The translations under genes and the position numbers were made by a program. 64,000 bases of DNA from Haloterrigena sp. KLK7. Its GTDB lineage: Archaea > Halobacteriota > Halobacteria > Halobacteriales > Natrialbaceae. Within the stretch, counting starts at the first letter, position 1. The number at the start of each line of letters is the position of its first letter. Of this stretch, positions 1-7,616 are shown piece by piece. Location: positions 434,001-498,000 of the forward strand of contig NZ_CP149787.1 in assembly GCF_037914945.1 (NCBI RefSeq), written 5' to 3'. The notes beneath the pieces are model-generated. The model ran no database searches and was not told the DNA's origin. It was given only the letters and a program-made list of their open reading frames with translations.

Positions 1-109
1 TATACACCGTCGGAATCGGTGTGGGGAACCCACGGACTGAGCGTTCGGACGCATGTCTGTTTCATCCGTGAGTCAGCCGAAAAGTGCTGTCCGCGGCGAA
101 GTCGCGGGA

Positions 110-230
110 TGCGCGGACCGGGATTTGAACCCGACTGCGAGACGGTCGCTCACTACGTTCGCGCTGCGACTCGCGTGCTTCAAATCCCTCTTCCGATTTC
201 TGCCGCTCGCGGTCTTGCTCGCAGCAGAAA
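110..230 (-). repeat. Module downstream of tRNA-Gly with partial tRNA copy
   Basis: Positions 110-132 repeat exactly, over 23 bases, the last part of tRNA-Gly (231-253: discriminator, acceptor strand and part of the T arm). Going towards the tRNA there follow CGAGACGGTCGC (138-149), then TTCAAATCC (179-187), an inverted T-loop sequence pairing with GGATTTGAA at 120-128, then a hairpin next to the tRNA. The same order and spacing recurs behind tRNA-Arg at 41132-41258. The short copy lacks D and anticodon arms, so it is not a tRNA gene. It looks like a target duplication left by a small element inserted at a tRNA 3' end. Confidence 0.7.
197..230 (-). terminator. Hairpin and T-run after tRNA-Gly
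   Basis: TTTCTGC (197-203) and GCAGAAA (224-230) form an inverted repeat that directly abuts the tRNA discriminator base. On the transcribed strand the tRNA is followed at once by TTT and then the hairpin, as expected for a tRNA trailer and termination site. An equivalent hairpin (TTTTCAC with GTGAAAA) lies at the same place behind tRNA-Arg. Confidence 0.45.
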
Positions 231-301
231 TGCGCGGACCGGGATTTGAACCCGGGCCATGAGCTTGGAAGGCTCAGGTCCTACCACTAGACCATCCGCG
301 C
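231..301 (-). tRNA. tRNA-Gly (anticodon TCC)
   Basis: The minus strand folds as a 71-base tRNA. The seven-base acceptor strand GCGCGGA (5' end at 301) pairs with TCCGCGC. The anticodon stem TGAGC/GCTCA encloses loop CTTCCAA with anticodon TCC, and the T loop is TTCAAAT closed by GGG/CCC. The discriminator is A at 231; CCA is not encoded. No intron is seen. The gene reads Gly codons GGA and GGG. Confidence 0.95.
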
Positions 302-324
302 GCAGTCTCCCATTCCGGCGCCTC

Positions 325-331
325 GTTTATG
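325..331 (-). promoter_or_regulatory. TATA box of tRNA-Gly
   Basis: On the minus strand CATAAAC lies 24-30 bases before the tRNA 5' end at 301, the usual archaeal TATA distance. It is the only AT-rich stretch there. Confidence 0.5.
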
Positions 332-500
332 ACTCTTCCTTTTTCCTCGTCTCGTGGTGGTGACTGGCAGGCCACCGAACGAGGGCCTACTCGCTCGAGC
401 GATCGAGAACTCGGACAGCGCAGGTCTAAAAGGAGGACCGACAGTGAAAACGAAATCGAGGGAATCGAGGGAGCAGTCGGAAGCGTGGGGACGAAGCGGA

Positions 501-1550
501 CTACCGCTCGAGGACGGTCCCGCCGGAACCGACGGCGATGGCGACGGAACCGTCGGCCACGGCCTGCAGGTTCTCGCCGACGGGCGTCTGGTTCAGGGTC
601 CATTCACCGCCAGACAGTTCGAAGATGACGCCGCCGCTACCGACGGTGTAGCCGGTATCTCCGTCGGTCTCGACGTCGACGAGGTCGGCGTCGCCGAGGC
701 TCTCGGGGACCCACTGCCCACCGTCGGACTCGGTGCCCTCGTCCGACGAGGTTCCGCTCGCGTCGCTCGCGGAACTACCGTCGTACTCGAAGATCGAGGC
801 GTTACCGCCGCTGACGGTGACATCGTCGGCGGCGTCGCTGTCGAGGCCGTAGAACGTGGCGTCGGCGTCCTCGATACCGATGGGGTTCCAGGTGACGCCG
901 TCGTCGGTGGCGAACACGCGGCCGTTGGTATCGATGGCGTGACCCGCGCGGTCGTCGAAGAACTCGATGGCCTTGAGGCCGGAGCCGCTGCCGGGGACGA
1001 CATACTCCCAGGTGCCTTCCTCGCCGTTCTGGAAGCTGTAGTGGATCGAGCCGGAGTCGTCGGCGACGTAGACGTCCGCGTCGCCCGCGGGGCCGGTGAC
1101 GGCGATATCGTTGAAGTTGGCCGTGTAGTCGTTCGGCGCGGAGCGATCGACGAGGTTGCCGGTGGTGACGTCGTACTCGCCGATCGCGCCGCTGGCGCCG
1201 ACGATCCAGAGCCGCTCGCCGCCGTCGGACTCGTCCGACGAGCCTCCGCTCGCGTCGCTCGCGGAGACGCCGTCCGTGACGGCGACTCCGTAAAGGTCGT
1301 TCCCGTTGCCGGTCGGACCGCCCTGCAGGACGACCTCCCAGCCGGTCTCGGTCCGCTCGAGCACAGTGCCGCCCTCCGCGACCGCGTGGGCGTTCGTCAC
1401 CGTGTACGCGACGTCGTGGAGAGTGCTGTCGACGGGGGTCTCGACGGCCGTCCAGCCGTCTTCGGATGCCGACGCGGCCGCGGGGACGGTAGCTGCGACG
1501 AGCGATGCGCCTGCGAGCTGCAGCGTCGAGCGTCGCGTGAGTCGCGTCAT
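501..1550 (-). CDS. Exported beta-propeller protein (YCF48/BNR-like)
   Basis: The protein has 349 residues. A twin-arginine signal peptide (RR at 6-7, hydrophobic stretch 10-26, cleavage near ASA-SE) sends it out of the cell folded. The mature part repeats short blades with the pattern AVAxGGTVLE and VGSGGxIFE, as in YCF48 or photosystem-stability-like propellers, so a binding or scaffold role is likely; no catalytic residues are recognised. Two Ser/Asp/Gly-rich stretches (about residues 96-111 and 258-276) interrupt blades and coincide with palindromic DNA repeats. A TATA element at 1579-1586 leaves almost no leader. No operon partner: it is flanked by tRNA-Gly and a methyltransferase gene. 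Family assignment is moderate and the ligand unknown. Confidence 0.8.
   Translation of the reverse strand: MTRLTRRSTLQLAGASLVAATVPAAASASEDGWTAVETPVDSTLHDVAYTVTNAHAVAEGGTVLERTETGWEVVLQGGPTGNGNDLYGVAVTDGVSASDASGGSSDESDGGERLWIVGASGAIGEYDVTTGNLVDRSAPNDYTANFNDIAVTGPAGDADVYVADDSGSIHYSFQNGEEGTWEYVVPGSGSGLKAIEFFDDRAGHAIDTNGRVFATDDGVTWNPIGIEDADATFYGLDSDAADDVTVSGGNASIFEYDGSSASDASGTSSDEGTESDGGQWVPESLGDADLVDVETDGDTGYTVGSGGVIFELSGGEWTLNQTPVGENLQAVADGSVAIAVGSGGTVLER
739..773. repeat. Palindromic repeat inside coding sequence, copy 1
   Basis: TCGTCCGACGAG (739-750), itself a perfect palindrome, is followed by a 21-base imperfect palindrome that begins TCCGC and ends GCGGA (753-773). The same pair recurs at 1231-1265 in the same gene. 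It is translated in frame as a Ser-Ala-Ser-Asp-Ala-Ser-Gly linker. Confidence 0.6.
1231..1265. repeat. Palindromic repeat inside coding sequence, copy 2
   Basis: This is the second copy of the element at 739-773: TCGTCCGACGAG at 1231-1242 and the identical 21-base TCCGC...GCGGA segment at 1245-1265. The encoded linkers of the two copies are nearly the same although the flanking propeller blades differ, which points to DNA insertion rather than blade duplication. Confidence 0.6.
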
Positions 1551-1854
1551 AGCGCGTCCGGGGCTGGGGACGAAGGCCGTATAAAGCCAAACGGCGATTC
1601 ACGGAATTACGGATCGAGCCACAGTTTCGTTCGCTCCAAATTTTACACAGACGACGTTCAATGAAACCGTAATCTCTACCGTGCTGTCGGGAACGGCCCG
1701 ATTTTCCGGATTCCATGAGGAGTATTCACAATCGATTTCGAGCGGCGATAACTACTGGCGTTCCGCCGAAAACCGGACCAGAGATAGTTCATCGACCGAC
1801 CATAAACGGACGATCGGCGGCCGTACCGGCCGCTCTCGGCCGATCGTGTTCGGG
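1551..1854. other. Intergenic region with propeller promoter and a terminator-like hairpin
   Basis: It holds the TATA box for the gene at 501-1550 (CTTTATAC on the minus strand, 1579-1586). AT-rich sequence with no convincing reading frame lies at 1600-1800. Beside the methyltransferase stop there is an inverted repeat. An open frame at 1681-1863 has no haloarchaeal-like composition and is not called. Confidence 0.5.
1810..1847 (-). terminator. Inverted repeat after methyltransferase gene
   Basis: ACGATCGGC (1810-1818) and GCCGATCGT (1839-1847) are inverted copies with a nested GGCC/GGCC pair. The structure begins 8 bases past the stop codon of the minus-strand methyltransferase gene. A T-run is weak, so termination is inferred from position. 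Confidence 0.35.
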
Positions 1855-2574
1855 CTACGGTGATTCGGCGGCGGCCGTCACCGTCGCGTAACAGTTTCCG
1901 CTCGAGAGCTCCCAGTCGACGACCTCGAGCGCGCTCGCCTCGAGGGCGGCCTCGAACTCGTCCGGAGCGTAGATGTGGTAGAAGCGGTCGACGGTCTCGC
2001 CGCCGGGAAGCGTCCACTCGACGGTCGTGTCGAACCCCTCGTCGGCGTCGAAGCGGTCGTGGGCGGTCGACCACGCGCTGACGAGGGCGCGGCCGCCCGG
2101 CGCGAGGACCCGCGCGAGTTCGTCGAGGCTGTCGCGACGAGCGCGCCGGGTCGGCAGGTGGTGCAGCGTCGCGACGTAGACCGCGACGTCGATGCGATCG
2201 TCGGCCAGCGGCAGCCGCCCGGCGTCGCCCTGGCAGAGCGCGACCGCGAACGCGCGCTCGCGAGCGCGTTCGCGACCGGTCTCGAGGAGGCCCCGGCTGG
2301 CGTCCAGGCCGACGACGGTCCCGCAGTGGCCGGCCAGCAGTTCGGCGTGCCGACAGTTGCCACAGCCGAGGTCGAGGCCGACCGCGGAACCGCTCCCGTC
2401 CGTCTCTGCCTCGAGGTCGTCGGCGACCGTCTCGACGAACGCCTCGACTTCGGGCCAGGCGTACTCTCGAGTGGACGCGAAGTGGTCGGCGATGCGGTCG
2501 TAGGTGTCGCGGACGGCCGCGCGTCGCGGCGCGTCGTCGGCACCCTCGAGTTCGGACTCCCGTTCCTCGGCCAT
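1855..2574 (-). CDS. Class I SAM-dependent methyltransferase, Trm9-like
   Basis: The protein has 239 residues. Motif I, VGLDLGCGNCRH (about 65-76), binds S-adenosylmethionine; an acidic residue in GLDAS (91) should contact the ribose. The segment DVAVYVATLHHLPT matches the post-IV motif seen in Trm9/ABH8-type tRNA wobble-uridine methyltransferases. The start was taken at ATG 2574 (MAEERE) because nine upstream codons are basic and unlike the acidic protein. In eukaryotes and in Haloferax such enzymes are activated by the small zinc protein Trm112, and a Trm112 gene lies at 15304-15504. A function in tRNA modification is therefore plausible but not shown; other small-molecule substrates remain possible. 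Confidence 0.85.
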   Translation of the reverse strand: MAEERESELEGADDAPRRAAVRDTYDRIADHFASTREYAWPEVEAFVETVADDLEAETDGSGSAVGLDLGCGNCRHAELLAGHCGTVVGLDASRGLLETGRERARERAFAVALCQGDAGRLPLADDRIDVAVYVATLHHLPTRRARRDSLDELARVLAPGGRALVSAWSTAHDRFDADEGFDTTVEWTLPGGETVDRFYHIYAPDEFEAALEASALEVVDWELSSGNCYATVTAAAESP

Positions 2575-2626
2575 CGTCGGCTTTCGTCGGGGAACGCGCA
2601 AAAACCGTTCGCAACACGAACGCCCC

Positions 2627-2733
2627 TGCCACGCTCGACCGTTCAGGATCGAGCGTGGCAGCCCCTTTCAGTCCCACCGAAAGCCCTGAGCCGCTGGCGC
2701 CGGCGCCAGCGGCTCGCCCCTTTCAGTCCCGCC
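2627..2733 (-). repeat. Two 18-base repeats each joined to a palindrome
   Basis: GCCCCTTTCAGTCCCACC (2661-2678) and GCCCCTTTCAGTCCCGCC (2716-2733) differ at one base and start 55 bases apart. Read on the minus strand, each is followed directly by a palindrome: a 28-base perfect one at 2688-2715, and a stem of 12 (TGCCACGCTCGA at 2627-2638 with its complement at 2649-2660) with a 10-base loop. The two palindromes are unrelated in sequence. The block lies between the TadC stop and the methyltransferase start. It is not a CRISPR array: spacers are palindromic and there are only two units. Confidence 0.75.
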
Positions 2734-2838
2734 CGTGCCGGCTGACTGGTCTGGCCACCGCGGACGGGCCCGAAGCGGCCGCCGTTGGGCGAGAGCAACG
2801 CTTCTGCGAGGACAACGAGACGCCGTCTCGTCAGAATT

Positions 2839-4938
2839 TCAGACCACGACGGCGAAGAGGAGGATCGACAGGCCGACCATGACGGCGGCGTGTTTCGCTC
2901 CGCTCCCGATATCGCCGGTGCTCAACTGGCCGGCGATCAGCCCCGAGAACAGGCCCTGAACGAGCGTCGCGTGGTAGAACACCGCGTCGTAGGTCGCGCG
3001 GTCGGACGCCGAGAACCCACCGAGTCCGTCGACGGTGGACCTGCCGGTGTCCGTCGCGGCGTCGGCCCCCTCGGCGGGCAGGTTCGGCAGGAGGAACGCC
3101 GTGAGCACCGTGATGATAAACAGGAACACCAGATACGAGACGTAGACGACGATGGTGTACTCGACCATCGTCTGCCTGCGCTCGCGCTCGAGGCGCCGGT
3201 CGGCCGCGGCCTGCCGGGCGGCGATCCGGAGGACGGTCGCGAGGTTCCCGCTCGCGTTCATCGCCTCGGTGAGCAGGGTCACGACGCGGGCGGTCGTCCG
3301 GGTTCGCACCCGCCGCTCGAGTCGGGCGAACGCGGTCTGGAGGTCGGCGCCCCACTGGACGTCCGCCCAGACGCGGTCGACTTCGATCCCGAGCGGCCCC
3401 AACTCCGAGCCGCGGACGTGGTCGACCGCCGAGACCAGCGACGCCCCGGCCTCGTTGACGCTCGCGAGCCGGTCGAGCAGGTCCGGGACGGCCGCCTCGA
3501 CGGCGTCGATCCGGCGGCGGCGGAACTCGTACGGGATCGCGAAGCCGACCAGGACGACCAGCAGCCCGACCGCGATGGCGTCGTCGACCGCCGCGACGTC
3601 GACGCCGTCCTCGAGCGCCGCCGGCAACTGCCAGAGCGCTCCCGCGAGGGCGATCGGGACGGTGATCGCGAGCGACAGCGCCGGGCGCTCGCGGATCGTT
3701 CGGATCGGGTTCCCGAACCGCTCGCGGAGGCCGCGGAGCCGGCGGTAGTACCGAAGCCGTTCGACGTTCGGGTGAACGTCGGAACCGGCGCTGCCGGAGC
3801 CGACGGTCCCGCCGTCGGCCCGCGCCCCGCGACCGACGTCTCCCGGAAACGCCGGTGACGGAGCGTCGCTCGAGTCCGTCGCCGTCGAGTCGGGCGTCAG
3901 TTTCTCCGTGACGACGCCCAGGTAGATCACGAACGCGAGGTTCCCGAACGGCAGGACGAGGTAGATCAGCGCCCGCAGCGGCTCGAGCGTGTCGCCGACG
4001 GCGATTCCGATGACGACGAGGATCGTGATGAGGAAGAGCGGGCCCGCGACCAGCACCGTCACGTAGGCCTCGGCGAGCGTCGAGAGCAGTCCGAGCGTCC
4101 GTTCCTGCTGGGATTGGGCGTCCTCCTGATAGGCGCGGTACTGGCGCTCGAGGAACGCCGAGAGGCTGTGGCCGCTCCGGAGGACGCTGACCAGGTTCTC
4201 GGTGAACTCGCGGAACTGGGGACTCGGCGACCGCCGGCCCATCGTCTGGAGGGCGGTGACGACGTCCACGCCGAAGGTGTCCATGTCGCGAACCGCGACG
4301 TCGAACTCCGCGGCGGCCTCACCGTAGGTCGCCTCGTGGGCGGCGACGATCCGGATCGCCTTCGGGAACGCCATGCCGCTGCGCGAGAGGGCGTAGAGGA
4401 AGGCGACCGTCGAGGGCAGCGCCGTCTCGATCCGTCGGGCGCGCTCGTCGGCGACGTAGCGCGGGTACCACCAGCGGGCCCAGTACGTTCCGCCGGCGGC
4501 GACCGCCCCGAGCGTGAGACAGGAGGCCAGCAACAGGCCGAACAGTTCGGCCGGCGACAGCGTCGGGAGGCCGCCGAGGTTCGCGAGGAACGCGAGGGCG
4601 CTCGGCAACGCCGTCCGGAGCGTCTCGGGGTCGACCGAGAGCGCGAGCAGCAGTCCCCAGCCGACGTAGATGCCCAGTACCGAGCCCAGAATCGCGAACA
4701 GCCCGGCGTACAGAACCGTCTTCGCACCGTACTCGCGGTAGGTCACCGGCACGTGGGCGGCCCGGAGCGCCGCCTGCCTATCGGGGTGTTCGTCGCGGAA
4801 CTCGTCGACGTAGCCGCCGAACAGGCCGATCGCGGCCCGCGTCAGCCGACGGTCGACGCCGTCGTGGCATCCGGCGGCGAGGATCGGCGCACAACAGAGC
4901 GCGGCGACCGCGAGCGGCAGGAAGTTCGACGGAATCAC
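2839..4938 (-). CDS. Type IV pilus/secretion assembly membrane protein, TadC/PilC-like
   Basis: The protein has 699 residues and carries two GspF/TadC-type domains (about 165-340 and 490-620), each followed by hydrophobic helices, with further membrane segments near 55-85, 110-145, 310-350, 430-450 and at the C terminus. It is the inner-membrane platform on which the neighbouring ATPase acts to assemble pili or archaella-like filaments. The start is GTG at 4938, five bases after the stop of the ATPase gene, so the two are co-transcribed. Between the halves is an acidic, Ser-rich cytoplasmic linker (about 350-395). A duplicated GspF arrangement in one chain is usual for haloarchaeal TadC/PilC proteins. 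No pilin gene is seen within the window. Confidence 0.9.
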   Translation of the reverse strand: MIPSNFLPLAVAALCCAPILAAGCHDGVDRRLTRAAIGLFGGYVDEFRDEHPDRQAALRAAHVPVTYREYGAKTVLYAGLFAILGSVLGIYVGWGLLLALSVDPETLRTALPSALAFLANLGGLPTLSPAELFGLLLASCLTLGAVAAGGTYWARWWYPRYVADERARRIETALPSTVAFLYALSRSGMAFPKAIRIVAAHEATYGEAAAEFDVAVRDMDTFGVDVVTALQTMGRRSPSPQFREFTENLVSVLRSGHSLSAFLERQYRAYQEDAQSQQERTLGLLSTLAEAYVTVLVAGPLFLITILVVIGIAVGDTLEPLRALIYLVLPFGNLAFVIYLGVVTEKLTPDSTATDSSDAPSPAFPGDVGRGARADGGTVGSGSAGSDVHPNVERLRYYRRLRGLRERFGNPIRTIRERPALSLAITVPIALAGALWQLPAALEDGVDVAAVDDAIAVGLLVVLVGFAIPYEFRRRRIDAVEAAVPDLLDRLASVNEAGASLVSAVDHVRGSELGPLGIEVDRVWADVQWGADLQTAFARLERRVRTRTTARVVTLLTEAMNASGNLATVLRIAARQAAADRRLERERRQTMVEYTIVVYVSYLVFLFIITVLTAFLLPNLPAEGADAATDTGRSTVDGLGGFSASDRATYDAVFYHATLVQGLFSGLIAGQLSTGDIGSGAKHAAVMVGLSILLFAVVV

Positions 4939-4943
4939 GGTAG

Positions 4944-6803
4944 TCAGGGCCCGTCGGTCTCGATCGGTCGGTCGGTATCGGGCCCGGACAGCCGGCCCGC
5001 GTCGATTCGAGACGGTCGATCGGTATCGAGTCCGGACGGCCGGTCGGAGTCGGTCTCTGTTTCGACATCGACGTCCGCCGCGTCGATCCGCTCGAGGATC
5101 CCCTCTCGGTCGGCGTAGTACTCGTTGACCAGCGCGGTAAAGCGCCGGTAGTCGGTGATCCCGTTCGCCTGCAGGTACTCGAGGAAGCGTTCGCGGCGCT
5201 CGAGTTCTGCGAGGAGCTCTCGTTGGCTCCAGCCGCGGTCGTCCCGGATCTCCTCGAGAACGGTGCTGCCCGACGACCGGAACGTGTCGGTGTCGCCCTC
5301 CCAGGTGAAGGCCGTCGAGTAGTCGAGTTCGCCCGTCCGCTGGTCGACGCCGTCGATCTCGGCGAGCACCTTGTTCCGGCGGACGCGGCCGTCGTCGAGG
5401 CGAGTCAGCGTCTGGACCGAGAGGATGTCGAGGCTGCCGACCATCGGGCGCGGGACGCCGATCGGCTCGTTCTCGAGGCGATTGATCGCCGTCTGGACCG
5501 AGTCGGCGTGCATCGTCGAGTAGGTGGTGTGGCCGGTGTTCATCGCCTGAAAGAGGGTGATCGCCTCGTCACCGCGGACCTCGCCGACGACGATGTACTC
5601 GGGGCGGTGGCGCAGGGCCGATCGCAACAGGTCGTACATCGTGACGTCCGTCCCCTCGTGGAGCCGCTCGCGAGTGACCGAGGAGAGCCAGTTGTCGTGG
5701 GAGAGCTGGAGTTCGCGAGTGTCCTCGATAGTCAGTATCTTCGCGCGCGGCGGGACGAACATCGAGACGGCGTTCATGCTCGTCGTCTTCCCCGAGGCCG
5801 TCCCGCCGGCGAAGATCAGGCTCTTGTTGTGTTCGATCGCCAGCCAGAGGTAGGCCATCTGTTCGACGCTGAAGGTGCCGTACTCGAGCAGATCGATCGG
5901 CGTGAACGGCTCGTCGGCGTACTTCCGGACGGTGAAGGCCGAGCCGCGCGGGGTCACCTCCCGGCCGAGCGCCAGTTCCGCGCGCGAGCCGTCGGGCAGC
6001 GTCGTCTCGACCATCGGGTCGCCGATGGAGATGTGCCGCCCCGAGTGCTGGGCGAGGCGCACGACGAAGTCGTCGAGTTCGTCCGCCCCGAAGGAGACGT
6101 TCGTCTCGACGTCGGTGTGCTCGTCGTGGTAGACGAAGATCGGGAGGTCGTAGCCGTCACACGAGATATCCTCGACGTGGGGGTCGTGCATGATCGGCTC
6201 GAGTCGCCCGTACCCCCGGAAGTCGCGGTGGACGTAGTAGAAGAGCCGATAGAAGGTCGCCGTATCGATCTCGGCGCCGTAGCGCTCGAGGTACTCGCGG
6301 ATCGTCTCCCGTAGGAGCGTCTCGACGTCGTTTTCTCGGGTCGCGTTCCGCGTCCCGCTCGCGTGATCGGCGCCACTAGCACAGCCGACTCGTCGCTTCG
6401 CGGCTCCGCTCCGTTCGTCCTCGCGGTAGATCAGGGGGTCGCGAACGTCCTCGAACAGCGTCTCGAGCAGGCTCGCCTCGTCGTCCCGCAACGCGGGCTC
6501 GACGGTGTGGTAGCGGTGCTGGTTCGCGTCCGGATCGTGGCCGATGGTGACGAACGAAAACGGCGCGTCGACCCAGTACCGGTCGACCTCCTCGAGGCCG
6601 TCGATTCCGTCGAAGGCGACCAGCGGGCCGTGCACCGACGGGTCGTAGTTCGTCAGCCTGATCTCCGAGCCCTGCAGCGTCTCGCGGAGTCGACGGAGCG
6701 TTCGGCGCGCGCTCGCGAGCGTCGACTCGAGGCGACCGCCGCCGCCGTCGCTCCCGTCGGATGCGGTCGGATCGAGCGGATCGGTATCGCGCTGGTCGGA
6801 CAT
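4944..6803 (-). CDS. Type II/IV secretion system ATPase, TadA/PilB-like
   Basis: The protein has 619 residues. The C-terminal half is a VirB11/CpaF-type motor: Walker A GGTASGKTT (about 330), Walker B-like region YIVVGEVRG, and the His-box segment TGHTTYSTMHADS. It powers filament assembly through the TadC partner at 2839-4938. The start was taken at ATG 6803 (MSDQRD); the 86 codons upstream lack haloarchaeal composition. Residues about 132-156 form an odd basic stretch containing a Cys, unlike the surrounding acidic sequence, and coincide with GCG/CGC-rich repeat-like DNA (6336-6412), so an in-frame insertion is suspected. The gene is divergent from the gene at 7047. Confidence 0.92.
   Translation of the reverse strand: MSDQRDTDPLDPTASDGSDGGGGRLESTLASARRTLRRLRETLQGSEIRLTNYDPSVHGPLVAFDGIDGLEEVDRYWVDAPFSFVTIGHDPDANQHRYHTVEPALRDDEASLLETLFEDVRDPLIYREDERSGAAKRRVGCASGADHASGTRNATRENDVETLLRETIREYLERYGAEIDTATFYRLFYYVHRDFRGYGRLEPIMHDPHVEDISCDGYDLPIFVYHDEHTDVETNVSFGADELDDFVVRLAQHSGRHISIGDPMVETTLPDGSRAELALGREVTPRGSAFTVRKYADEPFTPIDLLEYGTFSVEQMAYLWLAIEHNKSLIFAGGTASGKTTSMNAVSMFVPPRAKILTIEDTRELQLSHDNWLSSVTRERLHEGTDVTMYDLLRSALRHRPEYIVVGEVRGDEAITLFQAMNTGHTTYSTMHADSVQTAINRLENEPIGVPRPMVGSLDILSVQTLTRLDDGRVRRNKVLAEIDGVDQRTGELDYSTAFTWEGDTDTFRSSGSTVLEEIRDDRGWSQRELLAELERRERFLEYLQANGITDYRRFTALVNEYYADREGILERIDAADVDVETETDSDRPSGLDTDRPSRIDAGRLSGPDTDRPIETDGP
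6336..6412. repeat. Repeat-like in-frame insertion in the TadA gene
   Basis: This GC-rich stretch contains CGCTTCGCGG and CCCGCTCGCGTGATC, similar in style to the palindromic repeats in the gene at 501-1550. It encodes a basic peptide, KRRVGCASGADHAS being its core, between REDERSG and RENDVETLL. Removing it would join two acidic segments typical of the family. This is inference from composition; no alignment could be run. Confidence 0.35.
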
Positions 6804-7046
6804 GCTGTCTGCTGTGTTCGACTCGCGAGCGGGCTCGGGGATCACGCGTCGACGCGGCTCGCGAGCGGGGTCGTTCTCGTGGCATGTCGCGCGGCGAGTG
6901 GCATAAGTGAGACGGCCGTTCGATCCGCGCTCGAGCGACCCGGTGGCGGCACGCTCACCGCTGCCGTCACGGGATCGATCCGGACGAATGGTCGACCAGT
7001 CGTGCGTTACGTTGATACGGTGTGAGTGCGAAGCGACGGGTACGGA

Positions 7047-7517
7047 ATGAGGCGCGAGCATTTCACGTTAAACGTTAGCAATATCGACTGGGTCGAAACC
7101 GACGGTGAGCCGAGCAAACCCTCGGTGTCGATCGACTTTACCGGCCCGGAGACGATGCTTCGCGAGCGCCTTACCGGCCCCGACGGCGACGTTCTCGAGG
7201 CGAGGGAGACCGACGTCGCACTCCGACTGCAGGAACCGCTGGGTACCGATACCGCGGGCGTCGTCAGCGTGACCAACCGGGTCACCGGCGAGTTCATCCT
7301 CGAACTCAACGAGGACGCCGACGACGTCCTCCAGTTCATTCGTGCGGCCCGGGGCTACGGGGAGGACGCGACCGAGGACGACGGCCGCTACGAGGTCGAA
7401 ATCACGCTGGACGGCGACAGCTTCGTTACCTACGACAAACGGACCTTTCTCGTCTACGACGACGAAGGCAACCTGCTCCGCCAACACAGCCTGATCCCCA
7501 GCGGCGTCGAACTCTAG
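7047..7517 (+). CDS. Conserved haloarchaeal protein, possibly DUF5793
   Basis: The protein has 156 residues, is acidic and has no signal peptide or membrane segment. It is rich in predicted beta strands (for example HFTLNVSNIDW, SVSIDFTG, RYEVEITLDGDSFVTYDKRTFLVYD). The start ATG 7047 was chosen over one 21 bases earlier because the first residues MRREHFTLNV resemble a typical start. From memory it resembles the haloarchaeal DUF5793 family; I cannot verify this. Function is unknown. It stands alone between the TadA promoter region and an iron-box-controlled ABC ATPase gene. Confidence 0.8.
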   Translation: MRREHFTLNVSNIDWVETDGEPSKPSVSIDFTGPETMLRERLTGPDGDVLEARETDVALRLQEPLGTDTAGVVSVTNRVTGEFILELNEDADDVLQFIRAARGYGEDATEDDGRYEVEITLDGDSFVTYDKRTFLVYDDEGNLLRQHSLIPSGVEL

Positions 7518-7554
7518 CGGTCGGGAGTTCCGATCGCTCGGAACTGACCGGCAG

Positions 7555-7580
7555 CTATAAGTGTTTTAGGGACGCCTAAA
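7555..7580 (+). promoter_or_regulatory. TATA box with DtxR/IdeR-like iron operator
   Basis: CTATAA (7555-7560) is followed at once by TTTAGG-GACG-CCTAAA (7565-7580), a 16-base dyad. The half sites TTTAGG/CCTAAA match the operator class bound by DtxR/IdeR/SirR-type metal repressors, including those described in haloarchaea. A start of transcription 25-28 bases after the TATA would fall at about 7583, so the operator sits between TATA and the start site, a position suited to repression under iron-replete conditions. A good Shine-Dalgarno, GGAGGG, lies at 7604-7609. Confidence 0.7.
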
Positions 7581-7616
7581 CCGAACAGACACCGGCGAAC
7601 GCCGGAGGGTCGAACT

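Noticed and set aside
110-132. A second tRNA gene
   Set aside because: Only the acceptor and part of the T arm are present; D and anticodon arms are missing.
1681-1863. A 60-codon frame before the methyltransferase stop
   Set aside because: No acidic bias, no motif, and it overlaps the likely terminator.
2627-2733. CRISPR array
   Set aside because: Only two repeats, and the intervening sequence is palindromic rather than spacer-like; no cas genes.
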